In this document: positions 26,459-35,158 of the stretch, piece after piece
How positions within the stretch are numbered: position 1 is the stretch's first letter
How the letters are laid out: the number at the start of each line of letters is the position of its first letter
Origin: Pseudomonas sp. F(2018)
Lineage (GTDB): Bacteria > Pseudomonadota > Gammaproteobacteria > Pseudomonadales > Pseudomonadaceae
NCBI RefSeq assembly: GCF_005508865.1
Contig: NZ_SCOM01000005.1
Location: 248,001-312,000, forward strand
DNA length: 64,000 bases
Direction of reading: 5' to 3'
Translations under genes and position numbers: made by a program
Notes under the pieces: model-generated
The model's database searches: none
Told to the model about the DNA's origin: nothing
What the model saw: only the letters and a program-made list of their open reading frames with translations

Positions 26459-26920
26459 TCAGGAGCCGGCGAAATCCAGTTGGCGCCAGGCTTCGTACAC
26501 CACCACGGCCACCGCGTTGGACAGATTCAGGCTGCGGCATTGCGGACGCATCGGCATGCGCAGGCGCTGTTCGTCGGGAATCTGCGCCAGTATTTCGGCC
26601 GGCAGACCGCGACTTTCCGGGCCAAACAGCAGCATATCCCCCGCTTGGTATTCCATTTGCGCGTAGCTGTGACTAGCTTTAGTGGTGAATGCCAATATTC
26701 TGTCGGGGCGGATGGCTGTGATACAGTCGTCCAACGAATGATGGCGTTTTAATGTCGCGTATTCGTGGTAGTCCAGGCCGGCGCGGCGCAGGCGCTTGTC
26801 ATCCAGGTCGAAACCCAGGGGTTCGATCAGGTGCAGGTGGCAGCCGGTGTTGGCGCACAGGCGGATGATGTTGCCGGTATTCGGTGGGATCTCCGGCTGG
26901 AACAGGACGACATGGAACAT
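26459..26920 (-). CDS. trmL: tRNA (cytidine(34)-2'-O)-methyltransferase
   Basis: This is a 153-residue SPOUT-class methyltransferase that modifies the wobble base of tRNA-Leu isoacceptors. The N-terminus HVVLFQPEIPPNTGNIIRLC is diagnostic for TrmL. The SAM-binding trefoil-knot motifs LLFGPESRGLP and MRPQCRSLNLSNAVAVVVYE are intact. It is convergent with secB and divergent from the msh locus; only about 100 nt separate it from mshI. Confidence 0.95.
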   Translation of the reverse strand: MFHVVLFQPEIPPNTGNIIRLCANTGCHLHLIEPLGFDLDDKRLRRAGLDYHEYATLKRHHSLDDCITAIRPDRILAFTTKASHSYAQMEYQAGDMLLFGPESRGLPAEILAQIPDEQRLRMPMRPQCRSLNLSNAVAVVVYEAWRQLDFAGS

Positions 26921-27022
26921 TGATCGGGCTCAGATAGGTCTGTAGCCACCATTCTACAATGCACCTGGCGCGACTCGCCCCATGCAGGGCAAGCGACGGC
27001 AGGGCGCAGGGGGACATCGCAG

Positions 27023-27940
27023 TTGGTGTGGTTCGCAAAAAAAAGAAAGACAGCGGACGGATTACTGGGTATCGAGACCGGCCCCGAGGGCATCGCCCTG
27101 GCGCGGGTCCAGCGCATGCCTGGCGAAGCGCCGCGTCTGCTCGACTGCCTGTTCCACCCGGCCGCTCCGGCCGAGCAGCCTGCCGTGCTGAGAAGCCTGG
27201 TGGCCGAACGTGGGCTCGCCGGCATGGCGGTCAACCTGGTGCTGCACCCCGCCACCTACCAGATGCTCCTGCTCGATGCCCCCGACGTGCCCGCCGAAGA
27301 GCTGCGTGATGCCATGCGCTGGCGGGTCAAGGACCTGATCGCCGAATCCCTGGAGCAGGTGGTGGTGGATGCCTTCACCCTGCCCGACGACGCCTATCGC
27401 GGCCGCTCGCGCATGGCCTACTGCGCTGTGCTGGGGCGGGCGCGCATGCAGGCCTGGGGCGATCTGATCGGCCAGGCCGGGCTGGCACTGCGCAGCATCG
27501 ATGTCACCGAGATGGCCTTCCGCAACCTCGGCCTGCTGGCCGGCGCCGAGGGCATGAATATCGCCCTGCTGCGCCTGCGTTCCAGCGAAGGCCTGATCTG
27601 CGTGCAGAACGGCGCCGACCTGTACATGGCGCGGCGTATCGAGCAGGGTCTGGAGAAGGCCAGCGGCGACTACGGCGCCGTGACCCTGGAGATCCAGCGC
27701 TCGCTCGACTACTTCGAGAGCCAGCTGGGTAAGGGCTATATCAACCGCCTGCTGCTGCTGCCGGCCAAGCGCAACGGCGCCGCCGCGCTGCAGGCGCTGA
27801 CCGCCGGCCTGGCGGTCAAGCTGCAGGCGCTGGACCTGCGCGAACTCTTCCCCGGCCAGGCCAGCGCCGAGCTGGATGACTCCCAGCAGGCCTACTGTAT
27901 GGCCGCGGTCGGCGCCGCCCTGCGCCTGGAGGTTCTCTGA
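27023..27940 (+). CDS. mshI: MSHA biogenesis protein MshI (PilM-like)
   Basis: This is a protein of about 305 residues with the actin-like fold of PilM, the cytoplasmic adaptor that links the assembly ATPase to the inner-membrane alignment complex. The N-terminus (GLLGIETGPEGIALARVQ) gives the first ATP-binding strand, and LEIQRSLDYFESQLGKG is typical of MshI. No ATG is available; TTG (27023) or GTG (27026) follows CAGGGGGA. The next gene overlaps its stop. It is the first gene of the 17-kb msh cluster, and no mshH precedes it. Confidence 0.87.
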   Translation: MVWFAKKRKTADGLLGIETGPEGIALARVQRMPGEAPRLLDCLFHPAAPAEQPAVLRSLVAERGLAGMAVNLVLHPATYQMLLLDAPDVPAEELRDAMRWRVKDLIAESLEQVVVDAFTLPDDAYRGRSRMAYCAVLGRARMQAWGDLIGQAGLALRSIDVTEMAFRNLGLLAGAEGMNIALLRLRSSEGLICVQNGADLYMARRIEQGLEKASGDYGAVTLEIQRSLDYFESQLGKGYINRLLLLPAKRNGAAALQALTAGLAVKLQALDLRELFPGQASAELDDSQQAYCMAAVGAALRLEVL

Positions 27941-28548
27941 TGCAGAACCTCAACCTCTATCAGGTCGAGCGTCAGCGCCGTGCCGGCCCGCAGAAGGCGC
28001 AGATGCTGCTCGGCCTCGGCGTGCTGGTGCTGCTCTGCCTGCTGCATGCCGCCTGGCAGGGCTGGCAGCTGCATCGGACCGGGCAGAGCCTGGCCGCCGC
28101 CGAGGCGGCGGCCCAGGAGCAGGAGACGCTGCTGGCGGCAGCCAAGTCCAGCTTCGTCGAGCCGAAGATGGACGATCGTCTGCCCGGCGAGCTGGCCGCC
28201 AGCGAGACGGGCAATCGTCAGCTGCAGCGCCTGATCGCCTATCTGCAGGTGCTCTCTGAGCAGCAGAGCGCAGGCTTTGTCGCGCCGCTCACGGCGCTGG
28301 CCGAACACCACCCGCAGGGTGGGCTGTGGCTGAACGGCATTCATCTGCGGGACGGTGGCCTGCAACTGCGCCTGCAGGGACGCAGTCAGAACCAGCAACT
28401 GTTGCCGCAATACCTGGATGCCCTGGGGCGCAGCCCGGTATTCAAGGGGCGCGAGTTCGCGCGCCTGGATGTGCAGCGCGGCGAGGACCAGTTGCTCGAC
28501 TTCGACCTGTCCTCGCGGCCCGCCGATCAGGAGAAGGACGATGAATAA
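27940..28548 (+). CDS. MSHA biogenesis protein, PilN-like (MshI2)
   Basis: This is a 202-residue bitopic inner-membrane protein: a short cytoplasmic start with MQNLNLYQVERQRR, echoing the PilN cytoplasmic motif (INLL/Y) that docks on PilM, one transmembrane helix (about 23-42), then a periplasmic coiled coil and small fold. It overlaps mshI by one base and mshJ by 8 nt. It should pair with the PilO-like MshJ as in other type IV pilus alignment complexes. In Vibrio/Shewanella naming it corresponds to the gene between mshI and mshJ. Confidence 0.82.
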   Translation: MQNLNLYQVERQRRAGPQKAQMLLGLGVLVLLCLLHAAWQGWQLHRTGQSLAAAEAAAQEQETLLAAAKSSFVEPKMDDRLPGELAASETGNRQLQRLIAYLQVLSEQQSAGFVAPLTALAEHHPQGGLWLNGIHLRDGGLQLRLQGRSQNQQLLPQYLDALGRSPVFKGREFARLDVQRGEDQLLDFDLSSRPADQEKDDE

Positions 28549-29224
28549 GTGGCTGCAACGCTGGCAAGGCATGGCCGCCCGCGAGCAATGGCTGACCTAT
28601 GGCGTCGCTGTGGCGGTGCTGGGCATGCTCTACCTGCTGCTGGTGGGCGATCCGCTGGCGGCGCGGGTGGCCAGTCAGAAGGCGGCGGTCCAGCTCGCCA
28701 ACGGCCGCGTCGCCGAGGCGCAGAGCGGCATCGCCGACCTGCAGGCCAGGCTCGCCGCCGACCCCAACATCCCCTATCGCAGTGCCCTGCTGGCGGCCTC
28801 GGCCAGCCGCGAGGAGCTGATCCGCCAGATCGACACCAGCACCTCCGAGCTGGTGACGCCGGAGAAGATGAAGGCGGTGCTGGAGAGCCTGCTGCAGGCC
28901 CAGCAGGGCCTGAGCCTGATGGGCATGCGCAGCTTCAGCGAGCCGGTGCAGCTGCCTGACGCCAGCCAGCCGGTGGCCATCCCCGGGCAGGCCGTCGAGG
29001 CTCCGGCGCCGTTGCCGGCCACCCTCTACCGTCACGGCCTGGTGCTGCAGCTGGAGGGCGGTTATTTCGATCTGCTGCAGTACCTGCAGGCGGTGCAGCA
29101 GAGCGGCTGGAAGCTGAACTGGGACAGCCTCGACTACGAGGTCGGCGAGGCCGGCCCGAGCCGCGCGCAGATCAGCCTGAAACTCTTCACCTTGAGCCGC
29201 AAGGCGGGATGGGTCGGTGTCTAG
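28541..29224 (+). CDS. mshJ: MSHA biogenesis protein MshJ (PilO-like)
   Basis: This is a 227-residue bitopic inner-membrane protein. A membrane helix at about 19-37 (TYGVAVAVLGMLYLLLVG) is followed by a periplasmic coiled coil (about 40-110) and a ferredoxin-like PilO fold ending VVxLxxxxFSRK-like (LKLFTLSRKAGWVGV). It pairs with the PilN-like protein and links inner membrane to secretin. It overlaps both neighbours, so translation is coupled. Confidence 0.86.
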   Translation: MNKWLQRWQGMAAREQWLTYGVAVAVLGMLYLLLVGDPLAARVASQKAAVQLANGRVAEAQSGIADLQARLAADPNIPYRSALLAASASREELIRQIDTSTSELVTPEKMKAVLESLLQAQQGLSLMGMRSFSEPVQLPDASQPVAIPGQAVEAPAPLPATLYRHGLVLQLEGGYFDLLQYLQAVQQSGWKLNWDSLDYEVGEAGPSRAQISLKLFTLSRKAGWVGV

Positions 29225-29531
29225 AGCCTTGTTCCTCAGTTTGCTGCTGGGTTGCGTAGCGGCCCAGGCGGCGGTCGATCCGACCCAGCCGCCGGCCGAC
29301 CTGCGCCCGGCCAGCAGCGCCGCCGAGGCGCCTGCCGCGCTGGTCCTGCAGGCCATTCTGCGTGGCGCCCAGGGCAGCCGCGCGGTCATCGATGGCCAGA
29401 GCCTGCGCGTCGGCGAAGAACGCGCTGGCCTGCGCGTGCTGGCCATCCGCCCGCATTCCGTATTGATCGAGCGCCAGGGGCAGCGTGAAGTGCTGCGCCT
29501 GGCCGAACCCGTTATGAAGCCGAGCCGATGA
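29217..29531 (+). CDS. mshK: MSHA biogenesis protein MshK (PilP-like)
   Basis: This is a 104-residue exported protein starting at GTG, with a signal peptide (about 1-18, ending AAQA). The mature start VDPTQPPADLRP and the small beta domain (LQAILRGAQGSRAVIDGQSLRVGEE) match MshK, which resembles the secretin-contacting domain of PilP/GspC. It overlaps mshJ (8 nt) and mshL (ATGA). Confidence 0.84.
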   Translation: MSRALFLSLLLGCVAAQAAVDPTQPPADLRPASSAAEAPAALVLQAILRGAQGSRAVIDGQSLRVGEERAGLRVLAIRPHSVLIERQGQREVLRLAEPVMKPSR

Positions 29532-31132
29532 TGCCCATGACTCCGATACTGCCGAAACGAGGCCTGCTGCTAGGCCTGGCATGCCTGCTCAGCGCCTGCC
29601 AGACCTTCATCGATGGCGACAAGCAGCTCTACGAGCAAAGCGGCAAGCTGCTCGACGAGAGCCTGCAGCAGGCCCAGGGCAAGGTGGCGCCGCCACCTGC
29701 CGTGCAGGCCGCCCTGATCCCGCCGCTGACCAGCAGCACCAGCTTCAGCGGCGGCCCGCGTTTCGATGTGGCCGCCAATGACATGCCGGCCCGCGAGTTC
29801 TTCCTCAGCCTGATGGAAGGCGCCGGGCAGAACCTGGTGGTGCATCCGGAAGTGACCGGCACCATCACCTTCAGCCTGCGCCGGGTCACCCTGGAAGAAG
29901 TCCTGGCCGCCGTGCGCGACAGCTATGGCTATGACTACCGTCGCACCAGCTACGGCTACCAGATCCTGCCGAACAAGGTGGTCACCCGCAGCTATGACCT
30001 CAACTACCTCAACCTGCAGCGCCTGGGCGAGTCGGACACCCGGGTCAGCTCCGGCCAGGTGGAGAGTACCGAGAGCGACTCCAGCTCCAGCGACGATGGC
30101 GGCAGCTCCAGCAGCGACCGCTCGGTGACCACCCTTAACGCCAGCAAGGTAGTGACCACCAGCAATGTCGACTTCTGGAAGGAAGTCCAGGGCGTGGTGC
30201 AGGCCATAGTCGGCGGCGAGGAGGGCAACAGCGTGGTGGTCAACCCGCAGGCCAGCCTGCTGGTGGTACGCGCCAACAGCGCCGACCAGGAAAACGTCGC
30301 GCGCTTCCTCGAGCAGGCGCAACGCAACCTGCAGCGCCAGGTGGTGCTGGAGACCAAGATCCTCGAGGTGCAGCTGAACGACGGCTTCCAGGCAGGTATC
30401 AGCTGGGAAAAGATCGGCGGTGACGTCAGTGGGGGCATCGATGGCGCCACCATCGACGGCCCGACCGATATCGACGGCGTATTCAGCACGGTACTCAGCT
30501 TCGGCGACTTCACCGGACTGATCCAGCTGCTGCAGACCCAGGGAGAGGTGCGTGTGCTGTCCAGCCCGCGCATCTCCACGCTGAACAACCAGAAGGCGGT
30601 GATCAAGGTGGGAACCGACGAGTTCTTCGTCACCGAGGTCTCCTCCAGCAGTTCGACGACCACCGCCGCCGGTATCACCGAGCCGACCCAGGACCTGACC
30701 CTGACCCCGTTCTTCTCCGGTATCTCGCTGGACGTGACCCCGCAGATCGACCAGAACGACGTGGTCACCCTGCACGTGCGGCCGACCGTGAGCCGCGTGG
30801 TCGACCAGAACAAGACCATCGTGCTGGGCGAGGACAATGTGTTCAACCTGCCACTGGCGCTGTCCACCTCGCGCCAGTCCGACTCCATCGTGCGTGCCCG
30901 CAGTGGCCAGGTGGTGGTGATCGGCGGCCTGCTGCAGAACAACAACCAGAACACTGACGCCGAAGTGCCGTGGGCCAGCACCCTGCCCATCGTCGGCAAC
31001 CTGTTCAAGCAGCAGCGCAAGGCTCTGGAAAAGAGCGAGCTGGTGATTCTCATGCGCCCGCAGGTGGTCAGTGACGACGTCTGGCTGGATGAGCTGCGGC
31101 GCAGTGCGGAAACCTTCAAGGAGCTGAGGTAA
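29528..31132 (+). CDS. mshL: MSHA outer-membrane secretin MshL
   Basis: This is a 534-residue secretin that forms the outer-membrane gate for the pilus. The signal ends in a lipobox (LSAC, about residues 18-21), so it is a self-piloting lipoprotein. An N-domain/STN region (about 75-150) and a Ser/Asp-rich linker (about 178-198) precede the C-terminal secretin domain (about 225-515) with VVIGGLLQNNNQN and VPWASTLPIVGNLFK. The start codon overlaps the mshK stop; ATG codons at 29528, 29531 and 29537 are all possible. Confidence 0.93.
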   Translation: MMPMTPILPKRGLLLGLACLLSACQTFIDGDKQLYEQSGKLLDESLQQAQGKVAPPPAVQAALIPPLTSSTSFSGGPRFDVAANDMPAREFFLSLMEGAGQNLVVHPEVTGTITFSLRRVTLEEVLAAVRDSYGYDYRRTSYGYQILPNKVVTRSYDLNYLNLQRLGESDTRVSSGQVESTESDSSSSDDGGSSSSDRSVTTLNASKVVTTSNVDFWKEVQGVVQAIVGGEEGNSVVVNPQASLLVVRANSADQENVARFLEQAQRNLQRQVVLETKILEVQLNDGFQAGISWEKIGGDVSGGIDGATIDGPTDIDGVFSTVLSFGDFTGLIQLLQTQGEVRVLSSPRISTLNNQKAVIKVGTDEFFVTEVSSSSSTTTAAGITEPTQDLTLTPFFSGISLDVTPQIDQNDVVTLHVRPTVSRVVDQNKTIVLGEDNVFNLPLALSTSRQSDSIVRARSGQVVVIGGLLQNNNQNTDAEVPWASTLPIVGNLFKQQRKALEKSELVILMRPQVVSDDVWLDELRRSAETFKELR

Positions 31133-31136
31133 GGCG

Positions 31137-32069
31137 ATGTACGAGGCCTTCTTCGGTCTGCGCGAGAAACCCTTCGCGCTGACGCCCAATACCGGCTTCC
31201 TGGTGCAGTTGGCACCCTATCAGGCGTGCCTCAACCTGCTGCGCGTGGCCCTGGGCGAGGGAGAGGGCTTCATCAAGGTGACCGGCGAAGTCGGCACCGG
31301 CAAGACGCTGCTGTGCCGTGCTCTGCTCAACGAGCTGGAAGGCGAGCGCTACCAGCTGGCCTACCTGCCCAATCCGGGCATGAGCCCGGTAGGCCTGCGC
31401 CAAGCCCTGGCCCGCGAGCTGCTGATCGACGGCGTCGAAGAACTGGACACCCAGGCCGTGCTGGATGCCCTGCATTGCCGGCTGATCCAGCTGGCCGCCG
31501 AAGGGCGCAGCACCGTGGTGCTGATCGACGAGGCCCAGGCGCTGCCGACCGCTACCCTGGAGGCCCTGCGCCTGCTGACCAATCTGGAGACCGAGCAGGC
31601 CAAGCTGCTGCAGGTGGTGCTGTTCGGCCAGCCGGAACTGGACGCCACGCTGGCCCGCGACGAATTCCGCCAGCTGCGCCAGCGCATCACCTTCTCCTAT
31701 CAGCTGCGCCCGCTGGACGTGAGGGATTGCACCCGTTACCTCAATGAGCGCCTGGCCGTGGCCGGCTATCGCGGTGAGCCGCTGTTCGGCCCCCGTGCCA
31801 TCCGCCACCTGGTGCGCGGCAGCGGCGGCATCCCGCGTCTGATCAATATCCTCGCGCACAAGGCGCTGATGGTGGCCTTCGGCGAAGGTCGCCGCCAGGT
31901 CGGCGCCGAGCACGTGCGCCGCGCCCAGCTGGATACCGAAGGCGCGCAACCCTTCCTGCGGCGGCGCCCGGCCTGGCTGGGCTGGGGCCTGGCCGCGGTG
32001 AGCCTGTCGCTGCTGGCGGCGGTCGGTGCCTGGCCCTGGCTCAGCCAATGGCGGGAGCTGCTGCCATGA
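31137..32069 (+). CDS. mshM: MSHA biogenesis ATPase MshM (ExeA-like)
   Basis: This is a 310-residue AAA ATPase of the ExeA/GspA family. It starts MYEAFFGLREKPFALTP, with Walker A GEVGTGKT (about 48-55), Walker B VVLIDEAQ and a C-terminal transmembrane helix (about 283-300). ExeA-like proteins use ATP to place the secretin across peptidoglycan, usually with a peptidoglycan-binding partner. It ends overlapping mshN by 4 nt. Confidence 0.92.
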   Translation: MYEAFFGLREKPFALTPNTGFLVQLAPYQACLNLLRVALGEGEGFIKVTGEVGTGKTLLCRALLNELEGERYQLAYLPNPGMSPVGLRQALARELLIDGVEELDTQAVLDALHCRLIQLAAEGRSTVVLIDEAQALPTATLEALRLLTNLETEQAKLLQVVLFGQPELDATLARDEFRQLRQRITFSYQLRPLDVRDCTRYLNERLAVAGYRGEPLFGPRAIRHLVRGSGGIPRLINILAHKALMVAFGEGRRQVGAEHVRRAQLDTEGAQPFLRRRPAWLGWGLAAVSLSLLAAVGAWPWLSQWRELLP

Positions 32070-33427
32070 GCCTGGTCAACGACATGCTGCGTGATCTCGA
32101 AGAGCGCCGCGCCGCGCCCACCGAGCGCCTGGCCCTGGAGGGCCTGCAGGCGGTGGACGAAGCCGGCGCCGCGCGGCGCGAGCGCAGCGAACGACTGCGG
32201 CGCGGTTCCATCTGGTTCCTGGCGGTGATGCTGATCGCCGTGCTGATCGGCGTGATGATCGGTCGAGTGGTCAATGGTCAGATTCCCTGGGGCGGGGTGA
32301 TGCCCAAGCGCGAGGAAGCGCCCGCGGTGGCGGCGGTCGCCGCACCGCGCCTGCTCGAAGTGCTGCCGCAGAACAACGGCCGCAGCCTGACCCTGCAACT
32401 GCTGCTGGAACGCTCGGTACCCTACCAGCGCACCGAAGAGAGTGGCGCGGTGAGCCTGCGCCTGCCGGGCGTGCAGCTGGCCGGTGCGGCGCAGTCTGGT
32501 CGCGTGCAGCGCGATGGGCGCAGCCTGTCCTGGCGGGTCGAGGCCCAGGGCCAGGATGTACAAGTGCTGCTGGTCGGCCTCGGCGAAGGGCTGCAGGTGA
32601 GTGATCGCCTGGAACCGGCCGGTGATCGCTGGCTGCTGTGGATCGAGGTGCCGCTGAGCGAACCCGCCGCTGCGGTGGAGAACGAGGTGGCGCTGGAGCA
32701 GCTGCCCGCCGCCGCGCCGGCCAGCGAGGAGCCGATCGAACCGGCACTACCCGACTGGGCCACAGCTCCGGTACCGCCCGCCAATGCTCGCGAGCAGATC
32801 GCTGCGCCGCCGCGGGTCGAGCCGCCCAGCGGCCCGCCCGAGGTGAAGATCCAGCCCTACCGGCCGGACGGCCTGGCCAAGGCGCGCCAGGCGATCCAGG
32901 CTGGCGACTACGCCAAGGCCATCGCCGAGCTGGAGGAATTGCAGAAGAGCCGCGGGCGCGACCCGGAAGTGCTGCGCTGGCTGGCGCGCGCCTATCTGGC
33001 CGACGGTCAGCAGCAGCGCCTGCTCGGCTGGCTGCCGGCACAGCTGGCGCAGATGCCCTACGACAGCGAGCTGCGCCTGTTGCTGGCCCGCGCCCAGTTG
33101 CAGGGCGGCGACACCAAGGGCGCCGTGGCGACCCTGGAGCAAAACGCACCGGCGTTGGCCCAGGAACCGACCTATCACGCGCTGCTGGCCGCCAGTTACC
33201 AGCAGACCGGGCAATGGCAGGAGAGCGCCGCACTGTATCGGCAAATGGTCGCTCTGCGCCCCAGCCAGTCCACCTGGCAGTTGGGCCTGGCCATCGCCCT
33301 GGAACAGCTCGACCAGTCGGCCGAGGCTGCCCGTCACTATCGCCTGGCCCTGCAGGGGCTGGGCCTGGACGAGAGCGCCCGGCGCTTCGCCAGTGAACGC
33401 GCCGCGGCGCTGGGAGGTCGGGGATGA
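32066..33427 (+). CDS. mshN: MSHA biogenesis protein MshN (TPR protein)
   Basis: This is a 453-residue bitopic membrane protein. A short cytoplasmic start (MSLVNDMLRDLEERRAAP, typical of MshN/ExeB-like proteins) is followed by a transmembrane helix (about 50-70), a proline-rich periplasmic linker (about 225-285) and a C-terminal TPR solenoid (about 290-450; AIQAGDYAKAIAELEEL and further repeats). It probably acts with MshM in secretin assembly. Stops and starts overlap on both sides. Confidence 0.88.
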   Translation: MSLVNDMLRDLEERRAAPTERLALEGLQAVDEAGAARRERSERLRRGSIWFLAVMLIAVLIGVMIGRVVNGQIPWGGVMPKREEAPAVAAVAAPRLLEVLPQNNGRSLTLQLLLERSVPYQRTEESGAVSLRLPGVQLAGAAQSGRVQRDGRSLSWRVEAQGQDVQVLLVGLGEGLQVSDRLEPAGDRWLLWIEVPLSEPAAAVENEVALEQLPAAAPASEEPIEPALPDWATAPVPPANAREQIAAPPRVEPPSGPPEVKIQPYRPDGLAKARQAIQAGDYAKAIAELEELQKSRGRDPEVLRWLARAYLADGQQQRLLGWLPAQLAQMPYDSELRLLLARAQLQGGDTKGAVATLEQNAPALAQEPTYHALLAASYQQTGQWQESAALYRQMVALRPSQSTWQLGLAIALEQLDQSAEAARHYRLALQGLGLDESARRFASERAAALGGRG

Positions 33428-35145
33428 CTGAAGACGTACGTCAGCGCAAGGTGCGCCTGGGCGACCTGCTGGTGCAGGCCGGCCTGATCAGCGATGCCCA
33501 GCTACAACTGGCCCTGCAGGAGCAGAAACGCACCGGCTCCAAGCTCGGCCGCACCGTGGTCGACATGGGCTTCGTCGCCGAAGTGAAGCTGCTTACCGCG
33601 CTGTCCGAGCAGCTGAAGATTCCCTTCATCGAACTCAAGCACTTCAAGTTCGACCAGCAATTGGTGCAGACCCTGCCGGAGGCCATGGCCCGGCGCTTCC
33701 GCGCCATCGTCCTGTCGCGCGAGGGCGGTGGCGTGCTGGTCGGCATGTCCGACGCGCTCGACCTGTTCGCCCTCGACGAGATGGAGCGCATCCTCAAGAC
33801 CCGCGTGCACCCGGCCGTGGTGCGCGAGGCGGAGCTGCTGGCCACCCTCGACCTGGTCTACCGACGTACCAGCGAGATCGCCTCGATCGCCGGCGAGCTG
33901 GAGGGCGAGCTGCAGGACAGCGATTTCGACCTGTCCAAACTCGGCGCCGACAACGTCAGCGACGCGCCGGTGGTGCGCCTGCTGCAGACCCTGTTCGAAG
34001 ATGCCGTGCAGATGAAGGCGTCGGACATCCATATCGAACCGGACGAGGGTGTGGTGCGCATCCGCCAGCGCATCGACGGGGTGCTCAACGAGCAGGTGAT
34101 GAAGGAGCAGCGCATCGCCTCGGCGCTGGTCATGCGCCTGAAGATCATGTCCGGCCTGGACATCTCCGAGAAGCGCCTGCCGCAGGATGGCCGCTTCAAT
34201 ATCCGGGTGAAGAACCGCAACATCGACGTACGGGTGTCGACCATGCCGGTGCAGTTCGGCGAGTCGGTGGTGATGCGCCTGCTCGACCAGAGCGCCGGTA
34301 TCTCCAACCTGGACGCCGGCGGCATGCCGCCGGACATGCTGGCGCGCTTCCGCCGCCTGCTGCAGCGGCCGTTCGGCCTGGTGCTGGTCACCGGCCCCAC
34401 CGGTTCCGGCAAGACCACCACGCTGTATGCCGGCCTCGCCGAGCTGAACAGCCCGGAGAAGAAGATCATCACCGTGGAAGACCCGGTGGAATACCGCCTG
34501 CCGCGGATCAACCAGGTGCAGGTCAACACCAAGATCGAGCTGACCTTCGCCCGCGTGCTGCGCGCCGCCCTGCGCCAGGACCCGGACATCGTGCTGATCG
34601 GCGAGATGCGCGATCAGGAGACCGCCGAGATCGGCCTGCGCGCCGCGCTCACCGGCCACCTGGTGCTGTCCACCCTGCACACCAACGACGCCCTGACCTC
34701 GGCCATGCGCCTGATCGACATGGGCGCCGAGCCATTCCTCGTCGCCACCTCGCTGAACGCAGTGCTGGCCCAGCGCCTGGTGCGCCGTGTGTGCGAGAAC
34801 TGCATGGAAGACCACCAGCCGCAGCCGCAGCAACTGGCCTGGCTGGAACACCTGTACAACGGCTCACTGGCCGGGCGTACCTTCAAGCACGGTGCCGGCT
34901 GCCACCAGTGCCACAACACCGGCTACTCCGGGCGCCTGGGCGTCTACGAGCTGCTGGAGATGGACGAGTCGATGGTCGCCGCGCTACGGCGCAACGACCC
35001 CCAGGGCTTTGCCGAGGCGGCGCGCAACAGCGACAACTACCGTCCGCTGGCCGCCTGTGCGCTGGACTATGCACTGGCCGGCGTCACCAGCGTGGAGGAG
35101 GTGCTCAAGGTCTGTGCCACCCTCACCGACGAGGTGCTGGCGTGA
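33424..35145 (+). CDS. mshE: MSHA pilus assembly ATPase MshE with c-di-GMP-binding N-domain
   Basis: This is a 573-residue GspE/PilB-type hexameric motor for pilus extension. The N-terminus carries two tandem MshEN motifs about 24 residues long, separated by five residues: RLGDLLVQAGLISDAQLQL... and KLGRTVVDMGFVAEVKLLT..., each ending LxEQ. This is the c-di-GMP-binding signature established for Vibrio MshE. Walker A GPTGSGKTT starts near 324, Walker B-type IVLIGEMRDQET follows, and a CxxC...CxxC zinc site is at about 457-495. Extension should therefore rise with c-di-GMP. It is preceded by mshN (ATGA) and followed by mshG after 13 nt. Confidence 0.95.
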   Translation: MTEDVRQRKVRLGDLLVQAGLISDAQLQLALQEQKRTGSKLGRTVVDMGFVAEVKLLTALSEQLKIPFIELKHFKFDQQLVQTLPEAMARRFRAIVLSREGGGVLVGMSDALDLFALDEMERILKTRVHPAVVREAELLATLDLVYRRTSEIASIAGELEGELQDSDFDLSKLGADNVSDAPVVRLLQTLFEDAVQMKASDIHIEPDEGVVRIRQRIDGVLNEQVMKEQRIASALVMRLKIMSGLDISEKRLPQDGRFNIRVKNRNIDVRVSTMPVQFGESVVMRLLDQSAGISNLDAGGMPPDMLARFRRLLQRPFGLVLVTGPTGSGKTTTLYAGLAELNSPEKKIITVEDPVEYRLPRINQVQVNTKIELTFARVLRAALRQDPDIVLIGEMRDQETAEIGLRAALTGHLVLSTLHTNDALTSAMRLIDMGAEPFLVATSLNAVLAQRLVRRVCENCMEDHQPQPQQLAWLEHLYNGSLAGRTFKHGAGCHQCHNTGYSGRLGVYELLEMDESMVAALRRNDPQGFAEAARNSDNYRPLAACALDYALAGVTSVEEVLKVCATLTDEVLA

Positions 35146-35158
35146 CGAGGGCTGAGGC

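Noticed and set aside
26921..27022. Promoter for the msh cluster in the trmL/mshI spacer
   Set aside because: TACAAT at 26955-26960 could be a -10, but no -35 lies at a usable distance and no sigma-54 box was found, so the promoter is not called.
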